From Armigeres subalbatus (taxonomy: Eukaryota; Arthropoda; Insecta; Diptera; Culicidae): DNA of 64,000 nucleotides. This document shows positions 1 to 11,876 of the stretch, one piece after another (the stretch's first letter is position 1; every line of letters starts with the position of its first letter). The stretch lies in NCBI RefSeq assembly GCF_024139115.2, contig NC_085141.1, forward strand, positions 65,113,675 to 65,177,674. Reading direction: 5' to 3'. A program made the translations under genes and the position numbers. A model generated the notes under the pieces. The model saw nothing but the letters and a program-made list of their open reading frames with translations, was not told the DNA's origin and searched no databases.

Positions 1-19
1 GAAATAACAAATTTTCAAG

Positions 20-305
20 AGTTTATTTGAAATTATCTTTATTTACTAGCTACTAACTAGCAGACTCGACAAACCTCGTTTCGCCTGAAATTGATTTATT
101 CTCTGCTTAGTTCTCGAGTTATGCAGAAAATTCTGTTTCATTTGTATGAGAGCCCTCCTTTTTAAAGAAGGGAGGGGTCTCACACCATCTGAAGAACCTT
201 CCCCGGCCCCAAAAACCTCTGCATACGAATTTTCACGATGATCGGTTCAGTAGTTTCGGAGTCTATAAGGTCCAGACAGATAGAAATTCATTTTTATTTA
301 TATAG
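20..305 (-). repeat. Helitron-like dispersed repeat end (inverted relative to 63310-63572)
   Basis: This stretch is the reverse complement of a well-matched copy at 63310-63572. Shared blocks include 'ctactgaaccgatc', 'cagaggtttttggggccgg', 'ccctcc' runs and 'tttcgcctgaaattgattta'. Read on the minus strand it ends with a CTAG-type terminus near 45-60, after a 'gggtctgctagt'-like tail seen better in the other copy. That terminus and the widespread distribution suggest a non-autonomous Helitron, but no Rep/helicase sequence is present, so the class is an inference. Confidence 0.5.
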
Positions 306-793
306 AAGAGAAGAAGAAGATAGATAGATAGATTCTACAAATCATTAAAAAATGTATTTTTTTGATACTTCATGATTTCGTCTGTAACATTCTAAAGAAG
401 TTTAGTATTTTTTAACAACTGCCCCAAACAGAAGGTTTTGATGGTGAAACATATACTCTATTTTATTTTTCAACTTGTTACGGAAGGAAACGTTCAAACT
501 TTTGAATACACAAAAATAATTGATTATTCTACGAGTCGGATTTCTAGATTTAGATTCAATTTAGAAAACAAAATGATGATTTTTATCGGAAACAAAGACT
601 TGAGTCTTCGGGTTAAATTTGTTCAAATTAGTTGCTTTATATTTTTTTTTGATTTTTAGAAAAGCAATACCATTTACTATGATCCAGTTACACACTGCTT
701 AACTTACTTCATTCCTAAATTCTGTTCAAAACATCGATTTAACATAGAGAACAGACGTTTATCTTCATTCGCGTGCTTGTGTAAAAGTTTGTA
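306..793. other. AT-rich spacer, nothing recognised
   Basis: A (GATA)n-like run lies at 318-335. The rest is AT-rich, with no coding signal or repeat boundary that I can support. Confidence 0.5.
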
Positions 794-2108
794 GAGTAGA
801 GTGGGGCAAGAGTACGCACTTAGTTTTCAATCGATCATGTGGCCCTTATGAAGCAAGCTTCTGTATATCAAATCAGTGTCGATGATTCATATACTCTTCA
901 TTTATGTTACCCAGTGGAAAAAATATTGAAATTATTGAGATTCGTTATAGTAGAACCCTTATTGCAAGACAAGTGAAAAACGCACTCTTACCCCACCGGT
1001 GGGGTAAAAGTGCGCATCGAGTGGGGTAAGAGTACGCATTTATCCAATCATGTGTTTTAAGTAAATATTAACACAAATAAGAGTTAATAACATTTAATTG
1101 ATGTTTAATGAGCATATATTAGGGAATGTTTAAAGATTACGTAACTCTTAAAGGGGGAGGGGGTCCTAAAAATGTGCACTTTCATACGAAAAACCATTGC
1201 TCTTTATAAATACAAAAAACTACAAAGGTAAAAATATATATCAGGTTTCGCGTGGCGTATACAAAAGCATTTTCCTTAAAGAAAGTCCACCAGTCACGTG
1301 ACGTAAAATTTGGCTATTTCATCACCCTTCCCCCCTATCTTACACAATTTGTATAAATCCTCTAAAAATTATATGGATCGTCACACATCTTGCAACCCCT
1401 CCCAGCTAAACGTTGCGTAATTTATGAATGTTTCTTTTGATTAAATGAAATTATCATTTAGATGAAATTGTGTTTTCGTACTATGTTTAGGTGTACAACA
1501 AGTCCTAATACAATTTCATTATTTTGCTTCAGTGCTTTGTTCGCTAAGTCCTTTCTAACACCGAATTACTTCAACTTATCCTAAAACTTGTGATAGTTTC
1601 AAATTATATCCCTTTTTTCTTAGTTGTGGATCTTTACGCTTTGGAAGAAGTCTAATATCGGCCGGAGATACGGGTTTGACATCATAACTTGAAGATTCAT
1701 ATGCGTACTCTTGCCCCACCGGTTACTGCGTACTTTTACCCCACAGTCCCAAAAATCATTCAAGTAATGGTTTTGACTTCTTGGAAAACCAACCAGATTG
1801 GTGTTCTGTACCATAAAGTACTCTATACAATAGGTTATCGAAATGGTATAATGTTCACCTGATTGAACGTATATATGGTAATGAAATACTAGTTGCGGAA
1901 ATCCAATTATTTTTAGCAAAATGACCAAAAAGTTATCTAACTCCATATCTCCCTTGTTGTTTATTCAAATCGTTTACAATTACACATGATAATAGTTGGC
2001 CCGAATACCTGTCAAACTGATGCAGTGCTGCTAGTTTATCTTTTTTTATTACTTCAAAAAATCGAAAACGTACTCTTACCCCACGCGCACTCTTGCCCCA
2101 CTCTACTC
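794..2108. mobile_element. Non-autonomous TIR element with TA target duplication
   Basis: The left end 'gagtagagtggggcaagag' (794) is matched by the reverse complement at the right end (to 2108). Both ends abut TA (792-793 and 2109-2110). Motifs of the form 'gtggggtaagagtacgca' recur internally near 1000-1040 and inverted near 1698-1745, so the terminal block is duplicated subterminally. No transposase is visible; the 108- and 86-codon minus frames inside are not protein-like. A TA duplication points to a Tc1/mariner-type or similar mobilising enzyme. Confidence 0.75.
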
Positions 2109-2110
2109 TA

Positions 2111-4308
2111 CTGGTCATTTTGAAGTAGGTCGTTATGCCCCCGTTGCGCGGTGCTAGTGTGCTGATAAATATGATGATCAAAGCATTTCGCATATAACGT
2201 TGTTGCTAATTTATTGTATCTATTTCAAAGGTTCGCCCTTTAATTGACTGTACAAACTGTAGAAGTAGAATACGAAACTACTTTAAAATGTATAGCCTGA
2301 ACTAATGGAATATCCAACATATTCGTACCATCAAATAACTGGAGGAATTTATTGTTACCACCTTGAAAAAAAACACGAGACTTTCGGTTCCTCAAAACTA
2401 CCAATGTTGTAATGGAATCATAAAAAAATGTATTATAAAACATGTGTTCGGCTCCATAATGCTTCACGGCAAATTAGCCTTCCAAATAAAAGATGAATAA
2501 AAAATGATGCTTACGAAAAATTGGTGTGGAAAATCGATTGGAATGTAAATATCTTATTAGCTACGAAAGTCTATCATTTTTCGTGAAGCGCTCGTTTTTC
2601 AAACTTGGGAAGTGTACCCCTGCATCCGTATCGAAAAGTAAAAAGTATTGACTTCCGGTTTTGTCACAAATAAAAATACCTAGTTACAGTTCATAAACTC
2701 TTACCCTGAATTCTTTACTTGAGTAAAATAAAAACCGGGAAAATTTGACGAAATTTATCGGAAAAAGCGAAAAAACGGGAATTTAAAAAGCGAATTTCAG
2801 TGGCCACCCTGTTAAACAAGTTGCACAGAAAACAGTTCCAGCAAATCCACAAAAGTACTACGGGACGATTTTTTGGTAATTCCTTTAGAAATTCTACGAG
2901 AAAGATCTTCTCAAATTCTATAAATCTTATGGAAAATCAAATGAAACTTTTCCACAAAAAAAAATAGTTAGTAATATTAAACCATTCAAAAACGTCCTTC
3001 CTCCACCAATGACACAATTCCAAAAAGCTCTAAAAGGGACGCATCCTATGGAGAGAAGGGATATCAAATTAGAAAACCATTTCTGTCTAGAATCGATGTT
3101 ACATAATCGTGAACCGTTTTAAAATAATTTAAAATTTATCATTTATACAAGGTGAAAACTGAGTTTGCGTAGTAATTCAATAGTTATTAAGTAGCATTTC
3201 AAATTTGTCCTTCACTTTTATATGTGACTCAGAAGCACAACATTAAATACTTTTTATCGGACAAAACATGGACGTAAAGGAAGAGATCCCCCAGCGCACG
3301 CCGGACACTTCTTAGTACCGGGACACTTCTTAAAACAATACTTGCCGAAATCCCTTCAAAAGAAAAGGAAGCCTTTGCCATTAAGGAATATCGGATCCAC
3401 ATGTTATAAACAAGCAAGTTTGAATCAATAATATTAAAATTGATTGGACGCATTATGATTATATGGAGATGGTAAAAATGAACCATATTTTAATTAACTT
3501 TGCTGGATATATCGTTAAATTGTAATCAATTTCGGAATCCAGCCGCTGTACCCTACATCCGGACAGTTAGAATTTAAACACTCGAGCACGCGCGTATTTT
3601 TGTACAACACTATTTAACAAGAAAACATCGCTCGTGGTACACAGCACGAGCGAGCTTGTATGAGCGTTCCAGAACCGCGCGCGTGCTGAACAGATGTGAG
3701 CAAATCGGCATTTTTACAGCTGTTTTGTGAAATCAATTTAATTGTATCTCTTGGTATCAGAAAACCAAAGAAATAAGCAGAAAAGAAAATTGAGGATGGT
3801 TAAGAGTAGGATGTACCAAATTTAGCTGGAGCGTCAAATCAGCTCTACTAACACACATTAGGTAGACACCCCATGACAGCCGCGAGCAAACTGTTTTATT
3901 GACAGTTCATACGAAAAAACCGAAGAATCTCTTCGAGTAATGCCGGCTGTCTTGATGACGACGAATGAGCGTCAAAGCACACAAGACAACATTTACAATG
4001 AACAGCCCATCCGCCTCACTACATCCACGGCGCTACAATGTCGAACTAGCTGCTGTGATGCTGAAAGTTTGGCAACAGCGTGCATCGTGCATTCGTGTAT
4101 GTCGTCGCTACGACACTTCGGGTTGAAGGAGAAGTAAGCAGCATGGAGCGACTGATAGCATGCAAAGCGACAGTTAGTGCTCTTCCAAACTGACTGCAGC
4201 GGAAAGGCTGTACATTTGGAAAGGGCCTCTCGTAACGTATTTTGTATGGAAGGGTTCTGAAATTTGTATGGGCCGTATTTATGAATGGCTTCAAACTAAG
4301 TTTTTACA
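2111..4308. other. Unique AT-rich region with one nested inverted repeat
   Basis: No gene or complete element is recognised. Short GGAATTCC-like pieces occur at about 2870-2960. A nested inverted repeat lies at 3583-3690: outer arms GAGCACGCGCG / CGCGCGTGCT, inner arms GCTCGTG / CACGAGC. The 65- and 82-codon frames near 3940-4294 overlap on opposite strands and lack coding character. Confidence 0.4.
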
Positions 4309-4957
4309 AATTTGATCCAGACTATCTTATGAAAAAGGCCAAATTTTTGTTATTGATTTTTTCAAATGGATACAATCAAAAAACGACGCATCCTACAAAA
4401 AAAAATTATATGGGTGACTATCGCAAAATCAGTCAAAGTTTCTAATAAAGTTATCGGAAACAATTCAAATTGAGCCCCAAACAGAAAAAAATCAGTTTTA
4501 AAAATTAAAAATCGATTTGCAAAAAAAAACCCCTTTTTAATTTGAATAAAATTGTGCCTCACGATAGGTGATTATGTTCCCTACCAACCGTCCACACATC
4601 GCAAGCTGGGCATTTTGAAGGAAAAAAAATTTCTAACAAAAACTTTTTCTTGTCAAAATTATTTTCAGTGTATTTTTATCCGTTGCGATTAGTTACGACC
4701 TAAATATTGTACTCTGCTTGACTGTACAGGAATATTTTAATATATGTATGTATGTATGTATACATTAAATCCACTGACACTCCTTGATACTGAAAAAAAA
4801 AATCAATTCCGACAAGAAAAACTTTTTTCCCTTAAAAGTGTCAAGCTTGCGATGTATGGACGGTTGGTAGGGAATATAATCACGTTTCGTTTTTGATTGT
4901 ATCCATTTGAAAAAAATTGGCCTTTTTCAAAAGATAGTCTGGATCAAATTTGGAAAA
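4309..4957. mobile_element. Fold-back (long inverted repeat) element
   Basis: The left arm at about 4312-4400 ('gatccagactatctt', 'ggatacaatcaaaaaacg') is mirrored by the right arm at about 4877-4955. An inner pair, 'ccctaccaaccgtcca' at about 4580 and its complement at about 4857, extends the symmetry. An imperfect ATGT microsatellite sits near the centre (4744-4763). The structure is a ~650-bp MITE-like hairpin without coding capacity. Confidence 0.7.
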
Positions 4958-5501
4958 ACTATGTATGTGCTTTTCTTTTTACAGCACCTCTTAAAATATT
5001 GCACAAAAAGTCAAAAAGTTCTATTTTACTTCATGCATTTTTATTACAGCAAAAATCGATTAATTTCCGCTAAGTGGATTATTCCATTGCTGATGAGCAT
5101 TGATTTCGAACCAAACACCGCATATGTCAAGTGATCATCACGATAGTCAAGATGACACGTATATGACAAGAAGAAGTGAAGATATGGTGAGTGACCAAGC
5201 GCTAGTAACTAAAATGTCACTTTCATGGTGATCGTTACACCAAGCAAGATTTGTTTATGAACAGGTTATCCGACTTCGTCAGTAGATGGGAATAACCAGC
5301 GCGGCACAGAAGAGTAACTAGAACAAATTCGTGGACAAAACCCAAAATTTTTTCTTCAACATTTGTACCTTCTCATTTTTTTTTTAGATACTTAAAAGCA
5401 TTCTGCATACTGTGACTATTTCAGAAGTGACCCAAAATTTTGTAAAAAAATATAATTAGGGCTCAAAATTGAGGTATTGAATTGGATTTTATATACTTTA
5501 C
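4958..5501. other. Unannotated spacer
   Basis: AT-rich sequence. The motif 'aacaggttatccgactt' at about 5262 recurs in reverse complement at 8866-8885, so part of a dispersed repeat is present, but its borders cannot be placed. Confidence 0.4.
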
Positions 5502-5698
5502 TAGCTTTATGTACCCGGCCTTGCTCGGAATTGCCAGTTTGATTCGCAGTTTTTTTTTTCACAATCGGAAAATGAATAAACCAATTGGTCAACAGGATAA
5601 TTGCGTTTTCTTATCGATACTTCATCATTTGATCAAAAGAAGGCAGATTTCATTTGAAAACATTGACTGATTTTGAAGAAGGGATCAAACCCATAATC

Positions 5699-5800
5699 GC
5701 CTTATTCCGGGCAAACGTCTATTTCTAAAGAAGGAAAAACATCCACCGATGCCTTATTCCGGGCAAACGTCTATTTTTAAAGAAGGGATCACATTCACCA
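5699..5800. repeat. 52-bp tandem repeat (two copies)
   Basis: The block 'gccttattccgggcaaacgt' starts at 5699 and again at 5751. Inverted relatives with 52-53-bp spacing occur at 20316-20440, linking the two loci as one repeat family. Confidence 0.75.
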
Positions 5801-5947
5801 TCCAGAAGGAAACACATTAATCATTGCTTTTCACGTTGGGCAAACCATGATTTCGATAAATGGTTGAATTGATCGATAACTAAACAATACAATAATGGGT
5901 TCAGAAGTTAGGCTGGAGCATACACACAAACATACAAACATTGAGTT

Positions 5948-6203
5948 TTATATATCTCGGCAACTTATTCAAAACGACGTATGTGATTTTGTAAACAAAG
6001 ATGCATACGTCGATTTGTCAAATATGATGACACTCCCACGCAAACCAACACAACGAACATGTAGCCGAAACCTTCCCCTACCTGTATGTGGCGATAGTTT
6101 GCGTGGGAGTGCTATCAGATTGCAGAAATCAACGTTTAAATTTTTGTTTACAAAATCACATACGTCACATACGTTGAATAAGTATCCGAGATATATAGAT
6201 AGC
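5948..6203. mobile_element. Fold-back MITE nested in the composite repeat
   Basis: The arm 'tatatatctcgg...attcaa...tatgtgattttgtaaacaaa' is inverted at 6135-6203. A central 'actcccacgcaaac' is mirrored by 'gtttgcgtgggagt'. A partial copy of the same family lies at 55490-55636. The length is about 255 bp, with no coding. Confidence 0.7.
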
Positions 6204-6398
6204 TAATAGCTATATGTATCCGGCTTTGCTAGGGACTGAAAAGTAAATTATAGAATTAAAATGTCCAATGCTGTAGCACAGAAACCCACAGAGGTAGATC
6301 TACCGGTCATAGAATTGAACCTTTGTATCAATATATTTTTATATCTTTGTTTGGCCCTTCCACCTTTTCAATAAACATCTTCCAAAAATAGAGAATAA

Positions 6399-7300
6399 GT
6401 GTACCAAATCTGGTTGAAATTTATCCTGGGAGTTACACTGAATTGCTCATTTTTAAAGACAACCCTTCCCCCATAACTTCCCTTTTTCCAAAATGACCCT
6501 CCCACCTTCTTTGTTATCTTCTCCTTAGGATAGAAAATGTGTGCACCAAATTTGGCTGAAATCGGTCCTGGGAGTTGGGTGTTACACTGAATTGCTCTTT
6601 TTCTAAAGACAACCCTTCCCCCTTACCCTCCCCTTTTCCCAATGATCATCCCACCCCTTTGTTATTTTCTCCTTAGGATAGAGAATGTGTGTACCAAATT
6701 TGGATGAAAGCGGTCCAGGGGTTCAAAAGAAACACTGAATTGCCTGTTTTCTGAACAATACCCCTCCCCCCAGACCCCTCCTCTTTTTCCCAAATTACAC
6801 TTCCATGTGATCGACTTCTCTTAGTGAATATGTGTACAATATTTGGTTGATATGGGTACTGGAAGTTGGGAGTAACACTGAATTGCTCGTTTTATAAAGA
6901 CAACCCCTCCCCCCCATACCCTCCCTCTTTTTACAATGACCGCCCCACCCCCTTTGTTATCTTTTCTTTAGGGTAGAGAATGTGTGTATCAAATTTGGTT
7001 GAAATCGGTGCAGGGGTTCAGAATTTACTCTAAATTACCCGTTTTCTGAACAATACCCTCCCTCCAGACCCCTCCCCCTTTCCCAAAATCTCTCATATGA
7101 TTGTTTCCTTATAGTGAATATGTGTACAAAATTTGGTTGAAATCGGTCCTGGGAGATGAAAGTTACACATAATTGTTCGTTTTCTAAACAAAACCCCTCC
7201 CCCTTTCCTAAATGACCCCCCCACCCCCTTTGTTAACTTCCCCTGAGGATAGAGAACGTGTGTACCAAATTTGGGTGGATTCGGCCTAGTGGTTCAGAAG
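6399..7300 (+). repeat. ~145-bp tandem repeat, seven degenerate units
   Basis: The anchor 'gtgtaccaaatttggttgaa' (with variants) starts at 6399, 6541, 6689, 6832, 6984, 7122 and 7260. Spacing is therefore 142, 148, 143, 152, 138 and 138 bp. Each unit also carries a C-rich 'acccctccccc' stretch and a 'ctgaattgctcgtttt' stretch. Confidence 0.8.
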
Positions 7301-7829
7301 TAGTTAGCGAACATACATACATAGATTGGTTTTTATATATATAGATTTGTGGCGTATTTGGAAAATCTGATTTTTACACAACATAAATGTTATCAACGAG
7401 CTATTATTAGTACACAATGAATAGATTATAGTTGTATGTATGTCTCCATTTTGTTCATGTTTATGGTCAAATTATAAATTTTATGGTTCAGGTGATGACC
7501 ACTTAAAAATCACTGTTTTTTTTTCTATTTCACATGTTTTTCTTCAGAAGAAAAGGTAATCTATACGGCAAGATCCGGCAGAGATAAATCACTTGGGTGT
7601 CACTTCAAGATGTGGACTAAGCATTCCACGTGAAAACTCGTCCGCAAACGTCCGCAAATTAGTTTTTGAGCTATTTGAATAAAATGCGATTTTTCATCAT
7701 TTTAAAACAAAATTCCAATATTTTTTCATAAATTACCACATATAACGAATCCAGTGAAAAAAATGTAAATAGCATGCTATTTAGCATGCATTTTGTTAAG
7801 ACATAAATAGAATAATTGGTCTCCCATGA

Positions 7830-8027
7830 TTTCCGATCCGGCAGGTACGAGACGGCGTGGAGCGCAGCGAGCGAGATGGGCAGACCAGGTGCAGAACGAC
7901 TTGGCGAGCGTGGGGCGTATCCGAGGATGGAGAGTTGCGGCCTCGAACCGTGCATTGTGGCGTCAAATTGTTGATTCAGTGTTATCTGTTTAGATGTTAA
8001 CTAAATAAATGAAATGAAAAATGAAAA
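7830..8027 (+). mobile_element. 5'-truncated LINE insertion (C-terminal tail fragment) with 13-bp TSD
   Basis: The + frame up to the stop at 7991-7993 reads ...RARWADQVQNDLASVGRIRG...NRALWRQIVDS..., the tail commonly found downstream of LINE reverse transcriptases. It is followed by an A-rich tail, 'aaataaatgaaatgaaaaat'. The 13-bp sequence 'tggtctcccatga' flanks it at 7817-7829 and 8028-8040. Together these show a severely 5'-truncated target-primed insertion of only ~200 bp. The clade cannot be fixed from this tail. Confidence 0.8.
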
Positions 8028-8040
8028 TGGTCTCCCATGA

Positions 8041-9082
8041 GGCGCGTTGATATTTTTTGAAAATCTTATATTAAAATCGCTTATCTATAAATTCTGCATT
8101 GTAGAGAAATCTGTTACAACCTAGATTTAGGATGAACCCGTTTTCATTAAAGTGATCATAATTTATGAACGGTACCTTATTATAATAGTTTCGTCATGGC
8201 TAGCTATGATAGTTTGTGTGCTTCGACTCGGACATGGTAATCAATTTGATGTAATTTTGGGATATTCTGGGTCATCAAGGTCAGAATTTGCGAAACTTTT
8301 TTTTTGTTACGCAAATTATGGATATATTTTTATTTATATTCACAGCATCTCCTGGACCTGACAAGTGTTCAAGCAGAAAACAGTGTTTACTTTTGTGATG
8401 CGAATTTATACAACCATTTTTCTTTTGGCATCTTGAGTCCGAATAAGTTAAAATGAGTTAGATGTTTTTTTCCTATGTAAATGTTAGAAAATCCATTTAA
8501 GGATAGAGTTTTAACTACGGGTTTCTTGCTACTTTGTGAAATATAACCATTTTAGAATAGTTCACGTACCGGAAGTAAGAAATTTTACATAAAACGCGAG
8601 GTTTTATTTGAAAACATATGTATTTTGAGATTTTTATCTGATTTGACACTGTTAAGTGGAAAGATTTAGCCATAATTGGTAATTATTACTTCGTCCTAGG
8701 AATATCAGGCCCTAATAACCGCAAAAAATAGTTTTGGCCAAGAATTAGCCAAGAAATTACTCCTATGTGCGCGGGGGGGGAAACATACATTTTCAGTGCA
8801 AAACGTAAACAAACGAGCATAAATTCCATAGTAAAATCCAAGATGGCTGAGTTGAGGATATTGACAAGTCGGATAACCTGTACATAAAAAAATCTTGACA
8901 CCCAGCATGTGAGATCCACATTGAGCATCACAATTGAGTACTTGACACATGTCCTGAATTTTCTTATTATCACGCTTTGCGTGACTTGAACGGTGACACT
9001 TTGCAGCAGTGATTTCAATATTAATTTTTCTAACATTGCATCCATCGGATATGCTTGACTGTGGAAGCCATGAAGAACTACA
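8041..9082. other. Unannotated AT-rich region
   Basis: No supported feature. Two overlapping minus frames (8686-9106) read across repeat-like sequence related to 5180-5290 and lack conserved motifs. Confidence 0.4.
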
Positions 9083-9175
9083 GGTTGTCTTTGATATAAC
9101 GTACACTCTCTATAACGTCACTCGATATAGCGTACATTTTTCTCTGATATAACAAGCGTCGTAAAAAAAATTCAA
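9083..9175 (+). repeat. Solo transposon end (pogo/Tigger-like)
   Basis: 'acaggttgtctttgatataa' is followed by three further 'cgatatarcgtac'-type motifs. Such subterminal motifs typify pogo/Tigger-like ends. No opposite end is seen, so this is a relic and the class is inferred. Confidence 0.4.
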
Positions 9176-9464
9176 GTATTTGTTCCGAAATAATTTGGTA
9201 GCATTCATATAGGGATCAAATCATCGGATTTAGTTTTATTTTATCACCTAGAGACTTTGTGATTACTGTTTTATTAAGTTCACTCAATCTTCATGATTCT
9301 CCCGAGGTAGTGGAAAATATTGAGGTTTTAGGCACGTTCTATGTCGGACAAATGTCTAGTCAATATTGGGAAAAATTCAGAACTGATGTCGGGTTGCTTT
9401 CAAATCTATATCAGCCAATGTTAAGGTATTAGTATCAAAGATCCAAGATTGAAGGTTGTTCCGG

Positions 9465-10345
9465 ATTTTTTAAAACTATTCCTGGAGAAGTTCCCGAAAG
9501 AATTTCTGGATGGTTTTGTGGGGGAATTCTTGTAGGAATTTCTAAATGAATTCCAAAACATTTTGGCGAATCCATTCTCGAAAAAAAATCCATTTACTGA
9601 GTTCTTAATAAAATTTCTGAGGGATTTTTTGAAAAAAATTCCATTGGAATTTTTAAAGGAATTTCACAAGGAATTCCTAAAAGCACTTTCGAAGGAGTTA
9701 CATTATCAAATACATTTTCGAAACAATTGCTAAAGGATTTTAGGAAGAAATTCCAAATAAAATTTCCGTAAAAATATGTAGGTATTGGAATTTCCGAAGA
9801 TTTTTTTTCCAGATTTTTTTTTCTACGTTTATTCCAGGAATTACAAAAATAGTCACAGGTAGTTATTCATTCAGAAATTTCAACCAGTAACTTGTTCTAA
9901 AATCTCTCCAAAAATCCTTTCAAGATTACTCCAGACATTCCTTCTGAAATTCCCAGAGCATTGGGCAAAACATCCTCCGGATATGAATCCAGTGATTCCT
10001 TCGAACATTTTTCCAAAAATTTCTTCGAGTTTTAATTTCGTTGCAATTTTTTTTTTGGAATTAATGCAGGAGTTCCTCAAAAAAATTTCCGGAAATTTTT
10101 TCCTCTGACAATTTAGAATTCCTTTTAGATTTTCTTAAGAAATGCCTTTAGTTTTTTTCTGAAAAACCATTGGAAAACCCTTTTGGAAATTCGGAAAAAT
10201 CTTTTAACTAACTAACTTAACTTTTAACTAAAAATTGTTTTTGAATTTCTTCGGAAATCCCTTTGACTATTCCTTTAGAAACTCCGTCCAAAATTCTTTA
10301 AAACATTTTGTTAGAAATGCCTTCATAAGTTCATTTCGATATTCC
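9465..10345. repeat. Degenerate GGAATTCC-type minisatellite tract
   Basis: Reiterated words such as 'ggaatttctaaatgaattcc' and 'aaggaattcctaaaagcac' recur every ~24-30 bp, interspersed with TTTCC/GGAAA. No single unit is conserved well enough to align exactly. The same kind of tract recurs at 20960-22000, 34140-36050, 40500-42074, 44253-44545, 47080-47800 and around 50370-52030. Confidence 0.6.
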
Positions 10346-10589
10346 GATAGCCATGGCAGAAGGCCAAAGTTATGAACCGAACTAGTTCGCCTAAGAAACA
10401 CGAGGTAGATCAATTCCACTCTGTTTCAGTCACTAATTTCAATATTGCCCAAAAAAAATGAAATTCTATTTAATTCTTTGGAGAGTACTTAACTCATCTT
10501 AGACGGTTACATTCCACTAAAAAGAGCATTAAATATTTTTTTCAGTACGAAATTCACTTTTAATTATCAGTTTCACACGTACATGTCTG

Positions 10590-10762
10590 AATGAACCGTC
10601 GAAATAGACGAATTAAGTACTTTCCATTTAATTCCACCAATTATTATTATATATAATATATTATATATATTATTATTAATGTATATTAATATAATATATT
10701 AAATATAATTAATTGGTGGAATTAAATGGAGAGTACTTAATTCGTCTAATTCGACGGTTAAA
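10590..10762. repeat. Palindrome with AT-rich centre
   Basis: The left arm (about 10598-10650: 'ccgtcgaaatagacgaatta', then 'ccatttaattccaccaatt') is mirrored at about 10708-10757 across an AT-only loop of alternating TATAAT. A diverged third copy of the arm lies at 10470-10540. The word 'ggtggaattaaatgg' is shared with the palindrome at 32365-32632. Confidence 0.75.
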
Positions 10763-11692
10763 TACATTCCACTAAAAGAGCTTAATATATTTTTCTGATG
10801 TCTGATTGATTTTAAACAGAGTTATCTATACGAGCTACGACATGAATTCCGCCGGGAGGGCCGCGAAATAGATGTTGTCAAACGATTCGCCGGCATCTCG
10901 GCGTTCAACGCAACAAGCGCTTCCCACCCAACAACATCAGATACCTAGCCACGAACGTAATATTAGTTAGTGATCTAGCGGCTAGGCTGAGCTCTGTGTT
11001 TGTTGTTCGTGCATGATGGTGGTGAATCCGCGTCTGGTATGGATTGTGCTTAAAATAGCGCACACGCTATTTACCGATGGCCTTTCAACAGGCGTTGACG
11101 CGTGAAGCTTTTCATTTTCACGCAATTTGTTATGGGAAAATCCGCCCGACGGTCATATTTGCACGAGAAGGATTCACCGGACCGGGCTTGCCGCCCGTAG
11201 CTTTGATTCGTGTTCGTGTTAGGTTGTCATTATTTTTGTTTCTTAGTTGATACAAATGTAGCTAGAATGAACAATTTCATTTTCGTTCTTGATTTGATTA
11301 GACAATTAATCTGTACCATGAACCTTATTTCATTTAATCTCATTCGCTAAAACGATGTAAACACGTCAGATTTTCTCAACGAGGTTCCAAGTTCCGTCAT
11401 CAGAAATCAGCATTATCTCGCTATCACCGTCGTATCAGGACGTGCTTCCTCAAACTATGCTTTGATAAGGGAACTAGAGAGAAAAAAGTGTGGTTCCATT
11501 GGTTTCCGAGCTTATCACGGTAATATTACCCTTAGCGAAGCTTGGACTATTGTATTTTTGAGCTTTAGTGAGCAGTTGATCAGCAACATCAGACACATTT
11601 ATGACACCTTCATGGCACTGTTAAATCAAACCGTCTGAAGTGTCATGATTTCAATTGGATGTGGTTTTAATTTTTCTTATATTAGGGGGAAT
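10763..11692. other. Unannotated, locally GC-rich region
   Basis: 10840-11210 is GC-richer than its surroundings and free of obvious repeats. One short open + stretch (about 10810-10935) reads YLYELRHEFRREGREID..., with no recognised family. It could be an old coding scrap or regulatory DNA. Confidence 0.35.
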
Positions 11693-11694
11693 GA

Positions 11695-11874
11695 CGGCTT
11701 TGGCAGGTTTTGTTCTATTATTGGCAGGGGGTTTTTTATGACTGACTAGGTTCAAATTTGGCCTAAACATTCTTTGCATATCAAAGAATATTGTGGCCAA
11801 ATTTCATAAATTTTGGTCGACAAAAACCCCCCTGCCAATAATAGAACAAAACCTGCCAAAGCCGTCTTTCCCCC
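11695..11874. mobile_element. 180-bp MITE, TA duplication (copy 1)
   Basis: The TIRs begin 'gggggaatgacggctttggc' and continue through 'aggttttgttctattattgg'; they are nearly perfect over ~48 bp. TA lies at 11693-11694 and 11875-11876. A second copy in the opposite internal orientation lies at 57544-57734. Confidence 0.9.
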
Positions 11875-11876
11875 TA

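Larger units (their letters stand above)
5502..7347 (+). repeat. Composite dispersed repeat with internal tandem units
   Basis: It begins at 'ctagctttatgtacccggcc' and ends at 'tttttatatatatagat'. A related head, 'tagctatatgtatccggctttgc', recurs at 6211. Inside lie a 52-bp tandem pair (5699-5800), a fold-back insertion (5948-6203) and seven ~145-bp units (6399-7300). The style resembles Helitron-derived or unclassified arthropod repeats. No coding sequence is seen. Confidence 0.5.
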
